Counted from the stretch's first letter, positions 45,622 to 55,331 are shown. The stretch is 64,000 nt of DNA from Paenibacillus amylolyticus (GCF_003719335.1 NZ_RIAS01000005.1:310001-374000); one strand, 5' to 3'. The notes: generated by a model not told the origin, from the sequence alone. Numbers and translations: made by a program.

Positions 45622-46164
45622 ATGGATATGTCATTTCATGCGACAACGATCTGTGCTGTCCGTCATAATGGCAAGGCAGCGATTGCGGGCGATGGTCAGG
45701 TAACTATGGGCCAGAGCGTTGTAATGAAGAATACAGCCAAAAAAGTAAGACGTTTATATCGTGGACAGGTTGTTGCTGGGTTTGCCGGTTCTGTAGCCGA
45801 TGCAATTACACTGTTTGAAAAATTCGAAGGTAAACTGGAAGAGCACCATGGCAATCTGCAACGGGCTGCTGTTGAACTTGCGAAGGACTGGCGGCAGGAT
45901 CGCATTCTGCGGAAGCTCGAAGCTTTGCTGATCGTGATGGACAAAACAGGAATGCTTCTTATTTCAGGCGGTGGCGAGATTATCGAGCCGGACGATGATA
46001 TCATTGCAATCGGTTCAGGCGGTAATTTTGCTTTGTCCGCTGCGCGGGCGCTGAAACGCCATGCTGGACAGATGGAAGCAAAAGATATCGCGCGTGAGTC
46101 GCTTCAGGTGGCTTCCGAGTTGTGTGTATACACGAATAGTAATATTATCGTCGAAGAATTGTAG
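45622..46164 (+). CDS. hslV: HslV/ClpQ/CodW proteasome-like peptidase subunit
   Basis: HslV is the peptidase of the HslUV (ClpYQ) protease. The 180-aa protein contains [23 protein letters not shown] near its start and [14 protein letters not shown] near 135. It begins [10 protein letters not shown], so six residues precede the first Thr of the TT pair, as in B. subtilis CodW, whose mature N-terminal Ser is catalytic. ATG 45622 fits the Shine-Dalgarno GGGGGAG; ATG 45628 would give MSFHATT and expose Ser. It starts only 24 bp after trmFO; the xerC/codV gene of Bacillus is absent here. Confidence 0.93.
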   Translation: MDMSFHATTICAVRHNGKAAIAGDGQVTMGQSVVMKNTAKKVRRLYRGQVVAGFAGSVADAITLFEKFEGKLEEHHGNLQRAAVELAKDWRQDRILRKLEALLIVMDKTGMLLISGGGEIIEPDDDIIAIGSGGNFALSAARALKRHAGQMEAKDIARESLQVASELCVYTNSNIIVEEL

Positions 46165-46279
46165 GAACAAAGAAATCTCCCGTACAGGACAAGATGCTGC
46201 ATCTGCTCCGGTTTACGTTAAGGAGATTCTTTGCTCTTGTGGCTGAGTTGACGTCAACATACTCGTAGGAGGGAAGCAT

Positions 46280-47686
46280 ATGAATTCTCAAGCTTTAACG
46301 CCAAGACAGATTGTTGCGGAATTGGATAAATATATCGTAGGTCAAAAACAGGCGAAGAAATCAGTGGCCGTAGCGCTTCGTAATCGCTATCGACGCAGTC
46401 TTTTGCCAGAAAATACACAGGATGATATTGTACCTAAAAATATACTGATGATTGGACCTACAGGTGTCGGTAAAACGGAAATTGCGCGTCGTCTTGCAAA
46501 GCTGGTAGGGGCACCTTTTGTCAAAGTCGAAGCAACCAAGTTTACCGAAGTGGGATATGTCGGCCGTGATGTGGAATCCATGGTTCGGGATTTGATTGAA
46601 ACCTCCTTGCGTATGGTCAAGCTTGAGCGAACTGAAAAAGTGAAGGATAAAGCGGAAGAAGCTGCTAACGAGCGCATTGTACATATTTTGGCTCCTTCTC
46701 AGTCTAAGTCTAAAAACCAGCGTAATCCGTTTGAAATGATCTTTGGAAACAACGGGAATGGAAATGCAGCGCAGGATCAGGATGAACCTGAACCTGATGC
46801 AGGTGTAGCCGAACGTCGTCGTAAAATCAAGTTTGATCTGTTGTCTGGTAAATTGGAAGATGACATCATTGAGATTGATGTAGAGGACAATACGCCGAAC
46901 ATGATGGATATGTTTGCTGGCCAGGGTAATGATCAGATGGGCATGAACATGCAGGAGATGTTTGGCAGTTTGTTGCCGCGTCGTACGAAGAAACGTAAAT
47001 TGGCGATTAAGGAAGCGCGTAAAGTGCTTATTCAAGAAGAAGCGAGCAAATTAATTGATATGGATGATGTGACTCAGGAGTCCATAAGACGTGCAGAGCA
47101 GACAGGCATTATTTTCATCGATGAGATTGATAAAGTAGCCAGTCAAGGTCGTGGAAGTGGGCCAGATGTGTCTCGTGAGGGAGTTCAGCGTGACATTCTA
47201 CCCATTGTCGAAGGATCAACGGTCATGACCAAGTATGGGCCCGTCAAAACGGATTATATTCTGTTTATGGCGGCTGGTGCATTCCATGTGGCTAAACCTT
47301 CGGATCTGATTCCAGAGCTTCAGGGGCGCTTCCCGATTCGTGTAGAGTTGAACAGTCTTACTCTGGAGGAGTTTGTCTCCATTCTAACGGAACCTCAAAA
47401 TGCGCTAACGAAGCAATATGTCGATTTGTTGCGCACAGAGAATATTGAGATTGAGTTCTCGGAAGAGGCAATACGGGAGATTGCCAAGCTCGCGGAAGCT
47501 GTTAACCAAAACACAGAAAACATTGGAGCTCGCCGTCTGCACACCATATTGGAAAAACTTCTAGAAGACTTGTCCTTCGAGGCTCCTGAGCTTACGTTGG
47601 AACGTATGGTGATTACACCAGAGTATGTGCGTGAAAAATTACATGATATTGCGACCGATCGAGATTTAAGTCAGTACATCCTTTAA
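46280..47686 (+). CDS. hslU: HslU/ClpY ATPase subunit of HslUV protease
   Basis: HslU unfolds substrates and feeds them to HslV. The 468-aa AAA+ protein starts with [18 protein letters not shown], has Walker [16 protein letters not shown] near residue 60, the pore [13 protein letters not shown] near 91, an inserted I domain (about 110-240), Walker [13 protein letters not shown] near 275 and [10 protein letters not shown] near 350. ATG 46280 follows GGAGGG. codY, next in Bacillus, is missing after it. Confidence 0.97.
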   Translation: MNSQALTPRQIVAELDKYIVGQKQAKKSVAVALRNRYRRSLLPENTQDDIVPKNILMIGPTGVGKTEIARRLAKLVGAPFVKVEATKFTEVGYVGRDVESMVRDLIETSLRMVKLERTEKVKDKAEEAANERIVHILAPSQSKSKNQRNPFEMIFGNNGNGNAAQDQDEPEPDAGVAERRRKIKFDLLSGKLEDDIIEIDVEDNTPNMMDMFAGQGNDQMGMNMQEMFGSLLPRRTKKRKLAIKEARKVLIQEEASKLIDMDDVTQESIRRAEQTGIIFIDEIDKVASQGRGSGPDVSREGVQRDILPIVEGSTVMTKYGPVKTDYILFMAAGAFHVAKPSDLIPELQGRFPIRVELNSLTLEEFVSILTEPQNALTKQYVDLLRTENIEIEFSEEAIREIAKLAEAVNQNTENIGARRLHTILEKLLEDLSFEAPELTLERMVITPEYVREKLHDIATDRDLSQYIL

Positions 47687-47917
47687 GTAAGAGCAAAGAG
47701 GAATAAATATAGCTTGTATTACCACATGATATGATGGTTGTATGGAGTAAAACTTGGGGTATGTATCAAAAACAGTAGACATTCTTTCATATGCTCTGTG
47801 CCTTTTGTGCAGATCATGCTGTGTTAGGTGTCGTGTTTTTGAGTACGTACCCTTATTTTTATTATGATCTAACCTTTTCTGATGATTAGACCGATAAAAG
47901 AGAGGTGGCGACAATTT

Positions 47918-47959
47918 ATGTTAGAAACTAGGACTTGGGCCGCATTTATATCAGTATAA
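47918..47959 (+). CDS. Possible 13-residue peptide
   Basis: ATG 47918 lies 9 nt after AGAGGTGG and opens a frame for MLETRTWAAFISV, ending in TAA. The ribosome binding site is better than chance would often give. It could be a leader peptide or the remains of a lost gene start. No family known. Confidence 0.25.
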   Translation: MLETRTWAAFISV

Positions 47960-48068
47960 AGGGTAGCGGGTTAGTTGGTATTCCCATTTTTAAGCAACCA
48001 TGAATTTCCATTAAAAGAATTTTAATTATTTAAATGTTATCTGTTGCTAAGCGAATAAGCTGGAAAAG

Positions 48069-48097
48069 TTTGCGCAAATGCGCAAAACGTCGTTTTG
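48069..48097. promoter_or_regulatory. Two overlapping palindromes upstream of the flagellar operon
   Basis: TTTGCGCA-AA-TGCGCAAA (48069-48086) and CAAAACG-T-CGTTTTG (48083-48097) are each perfect inverted repeats sharing four bases. They resemble operator pairs rather than terminators, as no T-run follows. Regulator unknown. Confidence 0.5.
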
Positions 48098-48475
48098 TGG
48101 AAAACAGAGAAGGCAACAATTATTTTCGAAATATAAAATAGTAGTGACCTATACAATTGTTAAGAAAGTGTTGCGTCAGAAATGATAGATGGAATGAGTT
48201 CCTATACATAAAATGTGAAATAAAATAGAGTCGACTTCATAAAAATACAATGTACTATAAGCTTAAAACCCTAATATGGCGGTAAAATATACTAAACTTA
48301 ACAAACAGAAATTCTGATGTGGAAAGGTACATTTAGATGTGTTCAGACTGAAATGCAGGCGGGAATAATGAGTTTTATTTTAAGAATGTTTAAGGCGATG
48401 CCTCAAGATTGTTAACACATTTTTGATTTGGGACTGAATATTTACGAAAAAAATCATATTTTGCAGAAAATACAC

Positions 48476-48513
48476 AAAAAGCCCTCTCTTTAAGAAAAGA
48501 TAGGGCTTTTTTC
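48476..48513 (+). terminator. Orphan rho-independent terminator
   Basis: AAAAAGCCCT (48476-48485) pairs with AGGGCTTTTT (48502-48511), with a further TCTT/AAGA inside, followed by TTC. It is about 790 nt past the hslU stop and no gene lies directly upstream, so it may end hslU read-through or an unseen small RNA. Confidence 0.82.
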
Positions 48514-48690
48514 TTATTGTAATATATCCCAAACTCGAAGAAACTTATGTTATACGACAACATCAGAGTTAATTCTACTTAAGTCCTAGAAAACCGTGTA
48601 AACACGAATGTTTTTGTCGAAAAAACAACAGCAGTTTCGCGCAAAAAGATTCAATCTTTTTCCATATATACTAATGAGAGGAGGGATATT

Positions 48691-49098
48691 GTGAATCTTT
48701 TAAACGATATCAGCTTTAAAAGATTACAAGGTGCGCTCGATGCGTCGAACATGAGACAACGAACGATATCTGATAACGTAGCGAACGCCGATACCCCGTA
48801 TTTCAAGCGATCAGACGTTTCTTTCGAAGAAATGTTACAGGATCAGATGAGCGGCGGTTTACCTGTTCTTAAAGGAAAAGTAACGGATCCAAGGCATTTT
48901 GTCATAGGTCCTTCCTCTTCAGTACCGACACCAGTAGTTAATATGGACCAGTCCACTTCCATGAATAATAACCAAAATAATGTGGACATTGATCGAGAGA
49001 TGAGCCTTCTGGCGGATAATCAATTGCGTTACAACGCTTATATCCAGCAAGTAAACGAACAAATTAAAATGATGCGAGTAGGCGTAGAAGGGAGATAA
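48691..49098 (+). CDS. flgB: Flagellar basal body rod protein FlgB
   Basis: The 135-aa rod protein has the family N-terminal helix MNLLNDISFKRLQGALDAS and the motif ISDNVANADTPYFKRSDV near residue 28, and ends with the typical RYNAYIQQVNEQIKMMRVG. GTG 48691 follows GAGAGGAGGG. It opens the long fla/che operon. Confidence 0.96.
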   Translation: MNLLNDISFKRLQGALDASNMRQRTISDNVANADTPYFKRSDVSFEEMLQDQMSGGLPVLKGKVTDPRHFVIGPSSSVPTPVVNMDQSTSMNNNQNNVDIDREMSLLADNQLRYNAYIQQVNEQIKMMRVGVEGR

Positions 49099-49103
49099 CC
49101 ACG

Positions 49104-49556
49104 TTGAACATTAGCAACAGTTTCGGAATCAGTGCCTCGGCTCTTACAGCTCAACGTTTGCGTATGGACGTTATTTCTTCCAATATTGCAAATGCAGAAA
49201 CCACGCGCGCGAGCATGTCGAATGGGGTCGCAGTTCCCTATAAGCGCAAAATGGTAGTACTTGAACCGAATAAAACATCCTTCAGCACGATGTTGCAAAA
49301 CCAGATGCGTGGCGGAGGTTCAAGTGATGGTGTCAGAGTAACCGAGATTCGGGAAGATCAGTCACCATTCAAGCCGGTCTATGACCCGACTCATCCAGAT
49401 GCAAACGCAGAAGGTTACGTGTTCATGCCTAATGTGGATATTGCAAAAGAAATGGTCGATATGATCTCGGCTTCACGTTCTTATGAGGCTAACGTGACCG
49501 CACTGAATTCAACCAAAGCGATGATTTCTAAAGCGTTAGAAATTGGAAAAGGTTAA
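49104..49556 (+). CDS. flgC: Flagellar basal body rod protein FlgC
   Basis: The 150-aa proximal rod protein has the ALTAQRLRMDVISSNIANAE motif near residue 13 and the C-terminal VDMISASRSYEANVTALNSTK. TTG 49104 follows AAGGGAG and lies 5 nt after the flgB stop. Confidence 0.96.
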   Translation: MNISNSFGISASALTAQRLRMDVISSNIANAETTRASMSNGVAVPYKRKMVVLEPNKTSFSTMLQNQMRGGGSSDGVRVTEIREDQSPFKPVYDPTHPDANAEGYVFMPNVDIAKEMVDMISASRSYEANVTALNSTKAMISKALEIGKG

Positions 49557-49611
49557 CTGTTGCATTCTTCGACAACGATCTAAAAAGAAGAGATAAAAGG
49601 GAGGGACATTC

Positions 49612-49926
49612 ATGATTCAGAACAATATGTTTAACACTCAGGGAGTTCAGCCGTTGCAGATGAAGAGTGTGGCAACTGAAAATAAACCTTCTACACCAGC
49701 CGAAAGCATTCAGAGCTTCGGTACATACTTACAAAATGCACTGGGTTCTGTCGCCGCACAGGAAACTCAGGCCCATGAAATGTCAAATCAATTTTTGGTA
49801 GGTAAAGCGAATGTTGATCAGGTGTTGATTGCTTCGGAACAAGCCCTGCTTAGTCTGCAACTTACCACTCAGGTACGTAACAAAGTGGTTGAGGCATATC
49901 AAGAGGTTATGCGCACGCAACTATAA
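49612..49926 (+). CDS. fliE: Flagellar hook-basal body complex protein FliE
   Basis: The 104-aa protein joins the MS ring to the rod. It has SFGTYLQNALGSVAAQE near residue 35 and the family C-terminus LSLQLTTQVRNKVVEAYQEVMRTQL. ATG 49612 follows AAAGGGAGG. Confidence 0.95.
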   Translation: MIQNNMFNTQGVQPLQMKSVATENKPSTPAESIQSFGTYLQNALGSVAAQETQAHEMSNQFLVGKANVDQVLIASEQALLSLQLTTQVRNKVVEAYQEVMRTQL

Positions 49927-50057
49927 GATTTCATTTGCGCAAACAGTAGCGCTGATCATTACGACAAGCAGCTGCGATGCTGCTCCTGAACAAAGCTAGG
50001 AGAACGCTCAGGCTTTTGTCAGGACAGACTAAGCAAAGTTTCGGATGGGGTGACAGA

Positions 50058-51644
50058 GTGAATGAGAGAATTGCCCAGTACAGGGACAAGGCTTCACAGT
50101 ACTGGAATAGCTTTAGCAAAAAGCAGAAAACATTATTTATTTCAACCTTCCTATTTCTGATTTTGGCAGCAGTGGTTCTCACGATGCAGTTATCCAAGAC
50201 AGAATATGAAGTGGCGTTCACAGATTTAAATGCAAGTGATTCAGCTGGTGTAATCAATTATCTGAACTCCTCTAATATCCCATATAAACTTAGCGCGGAC
50301 GGAAAAAGTATTTCTGTACCTAGTACAGATGTAGCGCTAACGAAAGTGAATATCGGATCCCAAGGCATTATTCAGAATGGTTCCCTTGGTTATAAAGCGT
50401 TTGAAAGCTCATCATCACCAATCGGCATGACAGATAAAGAGTTTGATGTGAAATACAATAATGCGTTAAATGGAGAAGTTGAAAAGCTGCTCCAGCGCAT
50501 GCAGGGGATTCAGGATGCCAAAGTCCTTGTTAACATGCCAAAAGATAATATCTTTGCAGGCTTGGAAGAACAGGACAAAGCTTCGGCTTCCGTAGCGTTG
50601 CAGTTTAAACCGGGGTATCACCCGAACCAGGCAGCTGTAGATGGATACTTTAATTTGGTTAAAACAGCTGTTCCGAACTTGCCCATCGAGAACATCACCA
50701 TCACGAACACGGATGAGGCTGAACTCGTTCCAACCGCTCGCGGTGGCAGTGGTGGCTTGTCATCTGAAGTGCAGGAGAATATGGCATTACAGAAAAAGTT
50801 TGAGAGCGACGTACGAAATAACGTGAAGCAATTCCTCTCTCAAATTGTAGGTGAGGATAAGGTCAACGTTCTGGTGGCCTCCAAACTGAACTTCGATAAA
50901 GTGACAAGTAAAGAAAATCTCGTTACACCTGTTGATCAAGAGAACATGAAAGGGATCGAGATCAGTGTGCAGCAAATTCAGAAGAGTTACACCGGTGGAG
51001 CAACTCCGACAGGTGGTGTAGCAGGAACCGGCCAACAGGATGTGCCTGGGTATCCTTCTTCTGATTCCAATAGCAATGCGAATTCGGAAGAATCATCAAG
51101 TACGATCAATTATGAAGTGAATCGAATTGCCAAAGATATCATTTCAAGCCCATATACTGTAAAAGATTTAACCATCAACGTGGCGGTTGAACCACCCGCA
51201 GGGCAAACCGAATTGCAACAGCCTGTTCGAGATGCGATCGAAAATATTCTAGTTAATATCGTTCGAGCGTCATTGGCAGACTCAGGCACAACGATAACTG
51301 ACGCAGACCTGACAAAAAAAGTATCCGTCATGTCACAGGGCTTTGCAACAGCTGCAGATGCAAATACGGGCTTCCAGTTAACACCAGCGATGATGTGGGG
51401 TGGCGGAGCACTTATTGCGGTCTTGATCGCTGCGGTAGTGATCTTGTTAGTACGTCGTCGTCGTAAACAAAATGAGATTCTAGAAGAGGAAGAAATCCCG
51501 CTTCCAGTAGCAACAGAGTTCCCGTCCATAACACTGGACAGTGTGACGAACGAAAGTCAGGTGCGCAAACAATTGGAGAGTTTGGCCAAGAAAAAGCCGG
51601 ACGAATTCGTCAATCTGCTGCGTACGTGGCTGGCTGACGAATAG
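50058..51644 (+). CDS. fliF: Flagellar MS-ring protein FliF
   Basis: FliF forms the MS ring in the membrane. The protein (528 aa) has an N-terminal membrane segment (about 25-45), YscJ/FliF ring-building motifs (EVEKLLQRMQGIQDAKVLV near 140), a Gly/Ser/Thr-rich linker near 310-370, a second membrane segment (about 445-465, followed by RRRRK) and the C-terminal FliG-binding tail. GTG 50058 follows GGGGTGA; the longer frame from 49977 has no homology upstream. Confidence 0.95.
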   Translation: MNERIAQYRDKASQYWNSFSKKQKTLFISTFLFLILAAVVLTMQLSKTEYEVAFTDLNASDSAGVINYLNSSNIPYKLSADGKSISVPSTDVALTKVNIGSQGIIQNGSLGYKAFESSSSPIGMTDKEFDVKYNNALNGEVEKLLQRMQGIQDAKVLVNMPKDNIFAGLEEQDKASASVALQFKPGYHPNQAAVDGYFNLVKTAVPNLPIENITITNTDEAELVPTARGGSGGLSSEVQENMALQKKFESDVRNNVKQFLSQIVGEDKVNVLVASKLNFDKVTSKENLVTPVDQENMKGIEISVQQIQKSYTGGATPTGGVAGTGQQDVPGYPSSDSNSNANSEESSSTINYEVNRIAKDIISSPYTVKDLTINVAVEPPAGQTELQQPVRDAIENILVNIVRASLADSGTTITDADLTKKVSVMSQGFATAADANTGFQLTPAMMWGGGALIAVLIAAVVILLVRRRRKQNEILEEEEIPLPVATEFPSITLDSVTNESQVRKQLESLAKKKPDEFVNLLRTWLADE

Positions 51645-51655
51645 AGGTGAACGCA

Positions 51656-52672
51656 TTGGCAAAAGCAGGCAATGCCGGATTAACTGGCAGACAAAAAGCA
51701 GCAATATTGTTAATTACATTAGGTCCGGAAGTGTCTGCTCAGATCTTTAAACATCTCCGAGATGAAGAGATTGAGCAACTTACGTTGGAAATTGCCAACG
51801 TGCGCAAGGTTGACGCATCCGAGAAAGACATGATTATGTCCGAGTTCCATCAGATTTGTTTGGCACAGGAGTATATCTCTCAGGGCGGTATTACCTATGC
51901 GAAAGAAATATTGGAGAAAGCACTTGGTTCCACCAAAGCGCTTGAAGTTATTAATCGTTTGACAGCTACGTTGCAAGTTAGACCGTTTGACTTCGCACGC
52001 AAAGCTGATCCGAATCAGATTCTGAACTTTATTCAGAATGAAAGTCCACAAACGATTGCACTTGTACTGTCTTATCTGCAATTTGAGCAAGCAGCGGCCA
52101 TTTTGTCCTCGCTCCCTCAGGAGAAACAAGCAGATGTTGCTCGCAGAGTAGCTGTGATGGACAGCACATCACCAGAAGTTATTTCACAGGTGGAACGTGT
52201 GCTGGAACAGAAGTTGTCTTCTACAGTGACGCAGGATTATACAAATGCAGGCGGTATCGAATCCATCGTTCAGATTTTGAATGGTGTCGATCGGGGGACG
52301 GAACGTACGATTTTGGACTCCCTTGAGATTCAGGATCCGGAACTTGCAGAAGAGATCAAAAAACGGATGTTTGTTTTCGAAGATATTGTCAATGTGGACG
52401 ATCGCTCCATTCAACGTATTATTCGGGATATCGACAATGCCGATCTGCAGCTTGCACTTAAAGTGGCAAGCGAAGAAGTGCGTGAAGCCGTATTCCGTAA
52501 TATGTCGAAACGGATGTCCGAAACATTCAAGGAAGAGATGGAATTCATGGGCCCTGTGCGGCTTCGTGATGTGGAGGAAGCTCAGACACGTATCGTAGGT
52601 ACGATCCGCAGACTGGAAGAAGCCGGTGAGATCATTATCGCACGTGGTGGAGGAGATGATATCATTGTCTAA
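51656..52672 (+). CDS. fliG: Flagellar motor switch protein FliG
   Basis: FliG is the C-ring protein that contacts the stator. The 338-aa protein has the N-terminal LTGRQKAAILLITLGPEVSA near residue 9, the middle domain with the EHPQ-like segment NESPQTIALVLSYL near 118, and the charged torque helix in the C-terminal domain (VDDRSIQRIIRDIDNADLQLALK near 245). TTG 51656 follows AGAGGTGA and gives the exact B. subtilis length; GTG 51647 overlaps that site. Confidence 0.95.
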   Translation: MAKAGNAGLTGRQKAAILLITLGPEVSAQIFKHLRDEEIEQLTLEIANVRKVDASEKDMIMSEFHQICLAQEYISQGGITYAKEILEKALGSTKALEVINRLTATLQVRPFDFARKADPNQILNFIQNESPQTIALVLSYLQFEQAAAILSSLPQEKQADVARRVAVMDSTSPEVISQVERVLEQKLSSTVTQDYTNAGGIESIVQILNGVDRGTERTILDSLEIQDPELAEEIKKRMFVFEDIVNVDDRSIQRIIRDIDNADLQLALKVASEEVREAVFRNMSKRMSETFKEEMEFMGPVRLRDVEEAQTRIVGTIRRLEEAGEIIIARGGGDDIIV

Positions 52673-53522
52673 TTTGATTAAATCTTTCCAGTATGTACCG
52701 GTCGAAGACCATAAAAGGCTCGAAAATCATCACCATTACGGCAGTGAAGAAGAGACTGGATTGGATGAGGACGGTGCGGCAGGTTCTGAATCGGAAGTGC
52801 TTCAGGCACGAGTCGATGAAGAAACGGAACGTCTCACTGCTGAGATGCTGGAAGATGCCAAGGAGTTTGCGGAAAAGCAGGTGCGTGATGCTTCAGAAGA
52901 GGCGGAGCGAATGCTTCAGGAAGCCCAGGAACAGATTGATCGCTGGTGGCAGGAGCAACGAGAGCAGGATGAACATCTGACTGAAGCTCTCCGCGCTCAA
53001 GGCTTTCAGCAAGGGTTTGAAGAGGGACGAGCACAAGCTGAACGGGATCTCCAAGTGAAGATCGAAGAGATGATGAAAGAAGCACAAGCCGTGCTTCAGG
53101 AAGCGTACGTAGCCAAAGAACAGATTATTCAGGAAGCTGAGCCGTTTCTTGTTGAACTTGCATGTGGCATTGCGGAGAAAGTGATAGATAAACAGCTTAC
53201 GGTAGAGCCCGAACAAACGATTGAACTGATACGTCAGAGTTTGTCCAGAAAAAGAGAGCAGGGGCAGATCACGCTCTGCGTGGCGCCTGATCAATTTTCT
53301 TTTGTACAAGCAGCTAGGGAGGAACTGGCTCTTTCCATTGATTCGCAGGCAGAGTTACAGATTTTGCCTGATGCTACGGTTAAAGATAAGGGCTGTGTTA
53401 TTCGTTCTTCATTTGGAAGTGTTGATGCAAGAATCGATACACAGCTTGCCGAGATTAAAAAAGAACTGATCCGCATAGCACTTGAGGATGAGGAGCGAAG
53501 AAATCAACATGAAGGTTCTTAG
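52665..53522 (+). CDS. fliH: Flagellar assembly protein FliH
   Basis: FliH regulates the export ATPase FliI. The 285-aa protein has an acidic, Glu/Gln-rich coiled-coil region with a GFEEGRAQAE segment near residue 120, and a C-terminal FliH/YscL domain (ACGIAEKVIDKQLTV near 165; DKGCVIRSSFGSVDARIDTQL near 245). TTG 52665 follows GGAGGAGAT and overlaps the end of fliG; ATG 52656 is too close to the Shine-Dalgarno. Confidence 0.9.
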   Translation: MSNLIKSFQYVPVEDHKRLENHHHYGSEEETGLDEDGAAGSESEVLQARVDEETERLTAEMLEDAKEFAEKQVRDASEEAERMLQEAQEQIDRWWQEQREQDEHLTEALRAQGFQQGFEEGRAQAERDLQVKIEEMMKEAQAVLQEAYVAKEQIIQEAEPFLVELACGIAEKVIDKQLTVEPEQTIELIRQSLSRKREQGQITLCVAPDQFSFVQAAREELALSIDSQAELQILPDATVKDKGCVIRSSFGSVDARIDTQLAEIKKELIRIALEDEERRNQHEGS

Positions 53523-54828
53523 TTCACAGCGTTATATGGAGCATCTGCGGCAATTCGATCCTGTGCGTATAAATGGAAAAGTAACCCAGGTCATTGGACT
53601 TATGGTGGAATCAGAAGGACCGGATGCCAGCATTGGCGACGTATGTTACATCTATCCTGGTAAATCTGCCAAGCCGTTGCAGGCTGAAGTTGTAGGGTTC
53701 CGGGATAACAAGGTGTTGCTTATGCCACTGGGGGAACTTCAATCCATTGGTCCGGGCTGTGACGTGGTCGGAACCGGTAAACCCTTAGGTGTACAAGTAG
53801 GATCTGAATTGCTTGGTAAAGTGCTGGATGGACTCGGACAGCCGCTTGACGGTTCATTGTTGCCGTCTCGAATGCCGATGTATTCCACTTCCAATACCCC
53901 TGTTAACCCGATGGATAGACCGCGTGTGCTTGAAACGATGAGTGTGGGCGTTAGAGCAATCGACGGTTTGCTCACTGTAGGAAAAGGACAGCGTGTGGGT
54001 ATATTTGCAGGTTCAGGTGTCGGAAAAAGTACATTGATGGGGATGATCGCTAGGAATACCGCTGCAGATGTGAATGTGATTGCACTGGTGGGTGAGCGTG
54101 GACGTGAGGTTCGTGACTTTATTGAAAGGGATCTTGGTCCGGAAGGCTTGGAACGGTCAGTCGTGATCGTAGCAACGTCAGATCAGCCTGCTCTGATTCG
54201 AATCAAGGGAGCTGTCATAGCAACGACGATTGCGGAGTATTTCAGAGATCGCGGTATGAACGTGATGTTAATGATGGATTCGGTAACCCGTTACGCAATG
54301 GCGCAGAGGGAAGTCGGCTTGGCTGTAGGAGAACCGCCGGCAATGAGAGGTTACACTCCTTCCGTTTTTGCAAGTCTACCGAAACTGTTAGAACGTGCAG
54401 GGACAGGGCCGACAGGGTCGATAACGGCCTTCTATACCGTGCTAGTCGATGGGGACGACATGAACGAACCGATTGCAGACGCAGTCCGAGGGATATTGGA
54501 CGGTCACATCGTGTTGAACCGTGCGATAGCGAATAAAGGCCATTTTCCAGCGATTGATGTGCTTGCAAGCATTAGCCGTGTCATGAAGGACATCGCTCCT
54601 GAAGAGCAGATTGATGCGGTTAACAATATGAAACGTCTGATGGCTGTATACAAGGAGTCCGAAGATCTGATCAACATCGGTGCCTATCAAAGGGGATCAA
54701 ATGCCGCCATAGATGAAGCAATGGATCAGATTGATCATATCTGGAATTTTACGAAGCAGAAAGTTGATGAAAAGGTAACGTTGAGTGAAGTACAGGAGCG
54801 TTTGATTCTTGAATTCGCAAGGAGATGA
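53509..54828 (+). CDS. fliI: Flagellum-specific ATPase FliI
   Basis: FliI powers export of flagellar proteins and resembles the F1 beta subunit. The 439-aa protein has Walker A GIFAGSGVGKSTLMGM near residue 165, GERGREVRDFIERDLG near 195, and Walker B VMLMMDSVTRYAMAQREVG near 250. ATG 53509 overlaps the end of fliH by 14 bases. Confidence 0.96.
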   Translation: MKVLSSQRYMEHLRQFDPVRINGKVTQVIGLMVESEGPDASIGDVCYIYPGKSAKPLQAEVVGFRDNKVLLMPLGELQSIGPGCDVVGTGKPLGVQVGSELLGKVLDGLGQPLDGSLLPSRMPMYSTSNTPVNPMDRPRVLETMSVGVRAIDGLLTVGKGQRVGIFAGSGVGKSTLMGMIARNTAADVNVIALVGERGREVRDFIERDLGPEGLERSVVIVATSDQPALIRIKGAVIATTIAEYFRDRGMNVMLMMDSVTRYAMAQREVGLAVGEPPAMRGYTPSVFASLPKLLERAGTGPTGSITAFYTVLVDGDDMNEPIADAVRGILDGHIVLNRAIANKGHFPAIDVLASISRVMKDIAPEEQIDAVNNMKRLMAVYKESEDLINIGAYQRGSNAAIDEAMDQIDHIWNFTKQKVDEKVTLSEVQERLILEFARR

Positions 54829-54838
54829 AGGGTAAACG

Positions 54839-55288
54839 ATGAAATTTCGATATCATTTCCAGAAGGTTGTTGACCTGAAAAGCAATGAGAAGACACAGGC
54901 TGAATGGATGTTATCCACAGCGATCGGCAAACTTCAGACGGAAGAAGAGCACTTGTTGCAATTGATTAATGATCGAAATAATCTGATGAACATTATTCAA
55001 GCAGCAACTGAAAATTGTGCTTCCGTATCTAGCTTGCAGGAAATGCAGCGATATGCATATCACCTTGACGAATGCATATCGCGTAAGAACAGTGATGTCG
55101 AGCACGCTCAGGTCAATGTGCAGCGGAATCAGAGCTTTCTGAATGGTAAAGTGATTGATGAAAAAGTGTGGCTTGGAGCGAGAGATAAGGCTAAAGGCAG
55201 ATTTCAGCAGGAGATGCTCCTCCGGGAACAGAACGATCTGGACGAGATGGCTACTGTACGCTTCGCCGCCAAAGCCCGCGCGAACTGA
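54839..55288 (+). CDS. fliJ: Flagellar export protein FliJ
   Basis: The 149-aa, almost fully helical (coiled-coil) protein begins MKFRYHFQKVVDLKSNEKTQ and ends with EMLLREQNDLDEMATVRF, as expected for FliJ. It lies 10 nt after fliI. FliJ links the export ATPase with the export gate. Confidence 0.93.
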   Translation: MKFRYHFQKVVDLKSNEKTQAEWMLSTAIGKLQTEEEHLLQLINDRNNLMNIIQAATENCASVSSLQEMQRYAYHLDECISRKNSDVEHAQVNVQRNQSFLNGKVIDEKVWLGARDKAKGRFQQEMLLREQNDLDEMATVRFAAKARAN

Positions 55289-55331
55289 TGTGAGCCGGAT
55301 GCGAAGTTGTCTCGTGAAGGAGGAATGAACG

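Larger units (their letters stand above)
47687..48690. other. 1-kb gene-free region between hslU and flgB
   Basis: No coding region longer than a short peptide is visible. Signals seen are a 13-codon open frame with a good Shine-Dalgarno (47918-47959), two adjacent palindromes at 48069-48097, an orphan terminator at 48476-48513, and a small CGTGTAAACACG hairpin at 48595-48606. The sequence is AT-rich. The promoter of the flagellar operon should be here, but I could not find a convincing one; TATACT at 48667-48672 is a possible -10 without a -35. Confidence 0.7.

Noticed and set aside
46361..47035. A 224-codon antisense frame within hslU
   Set aside because: Its sequence is only the mirror of the conserved HslU coding strand.
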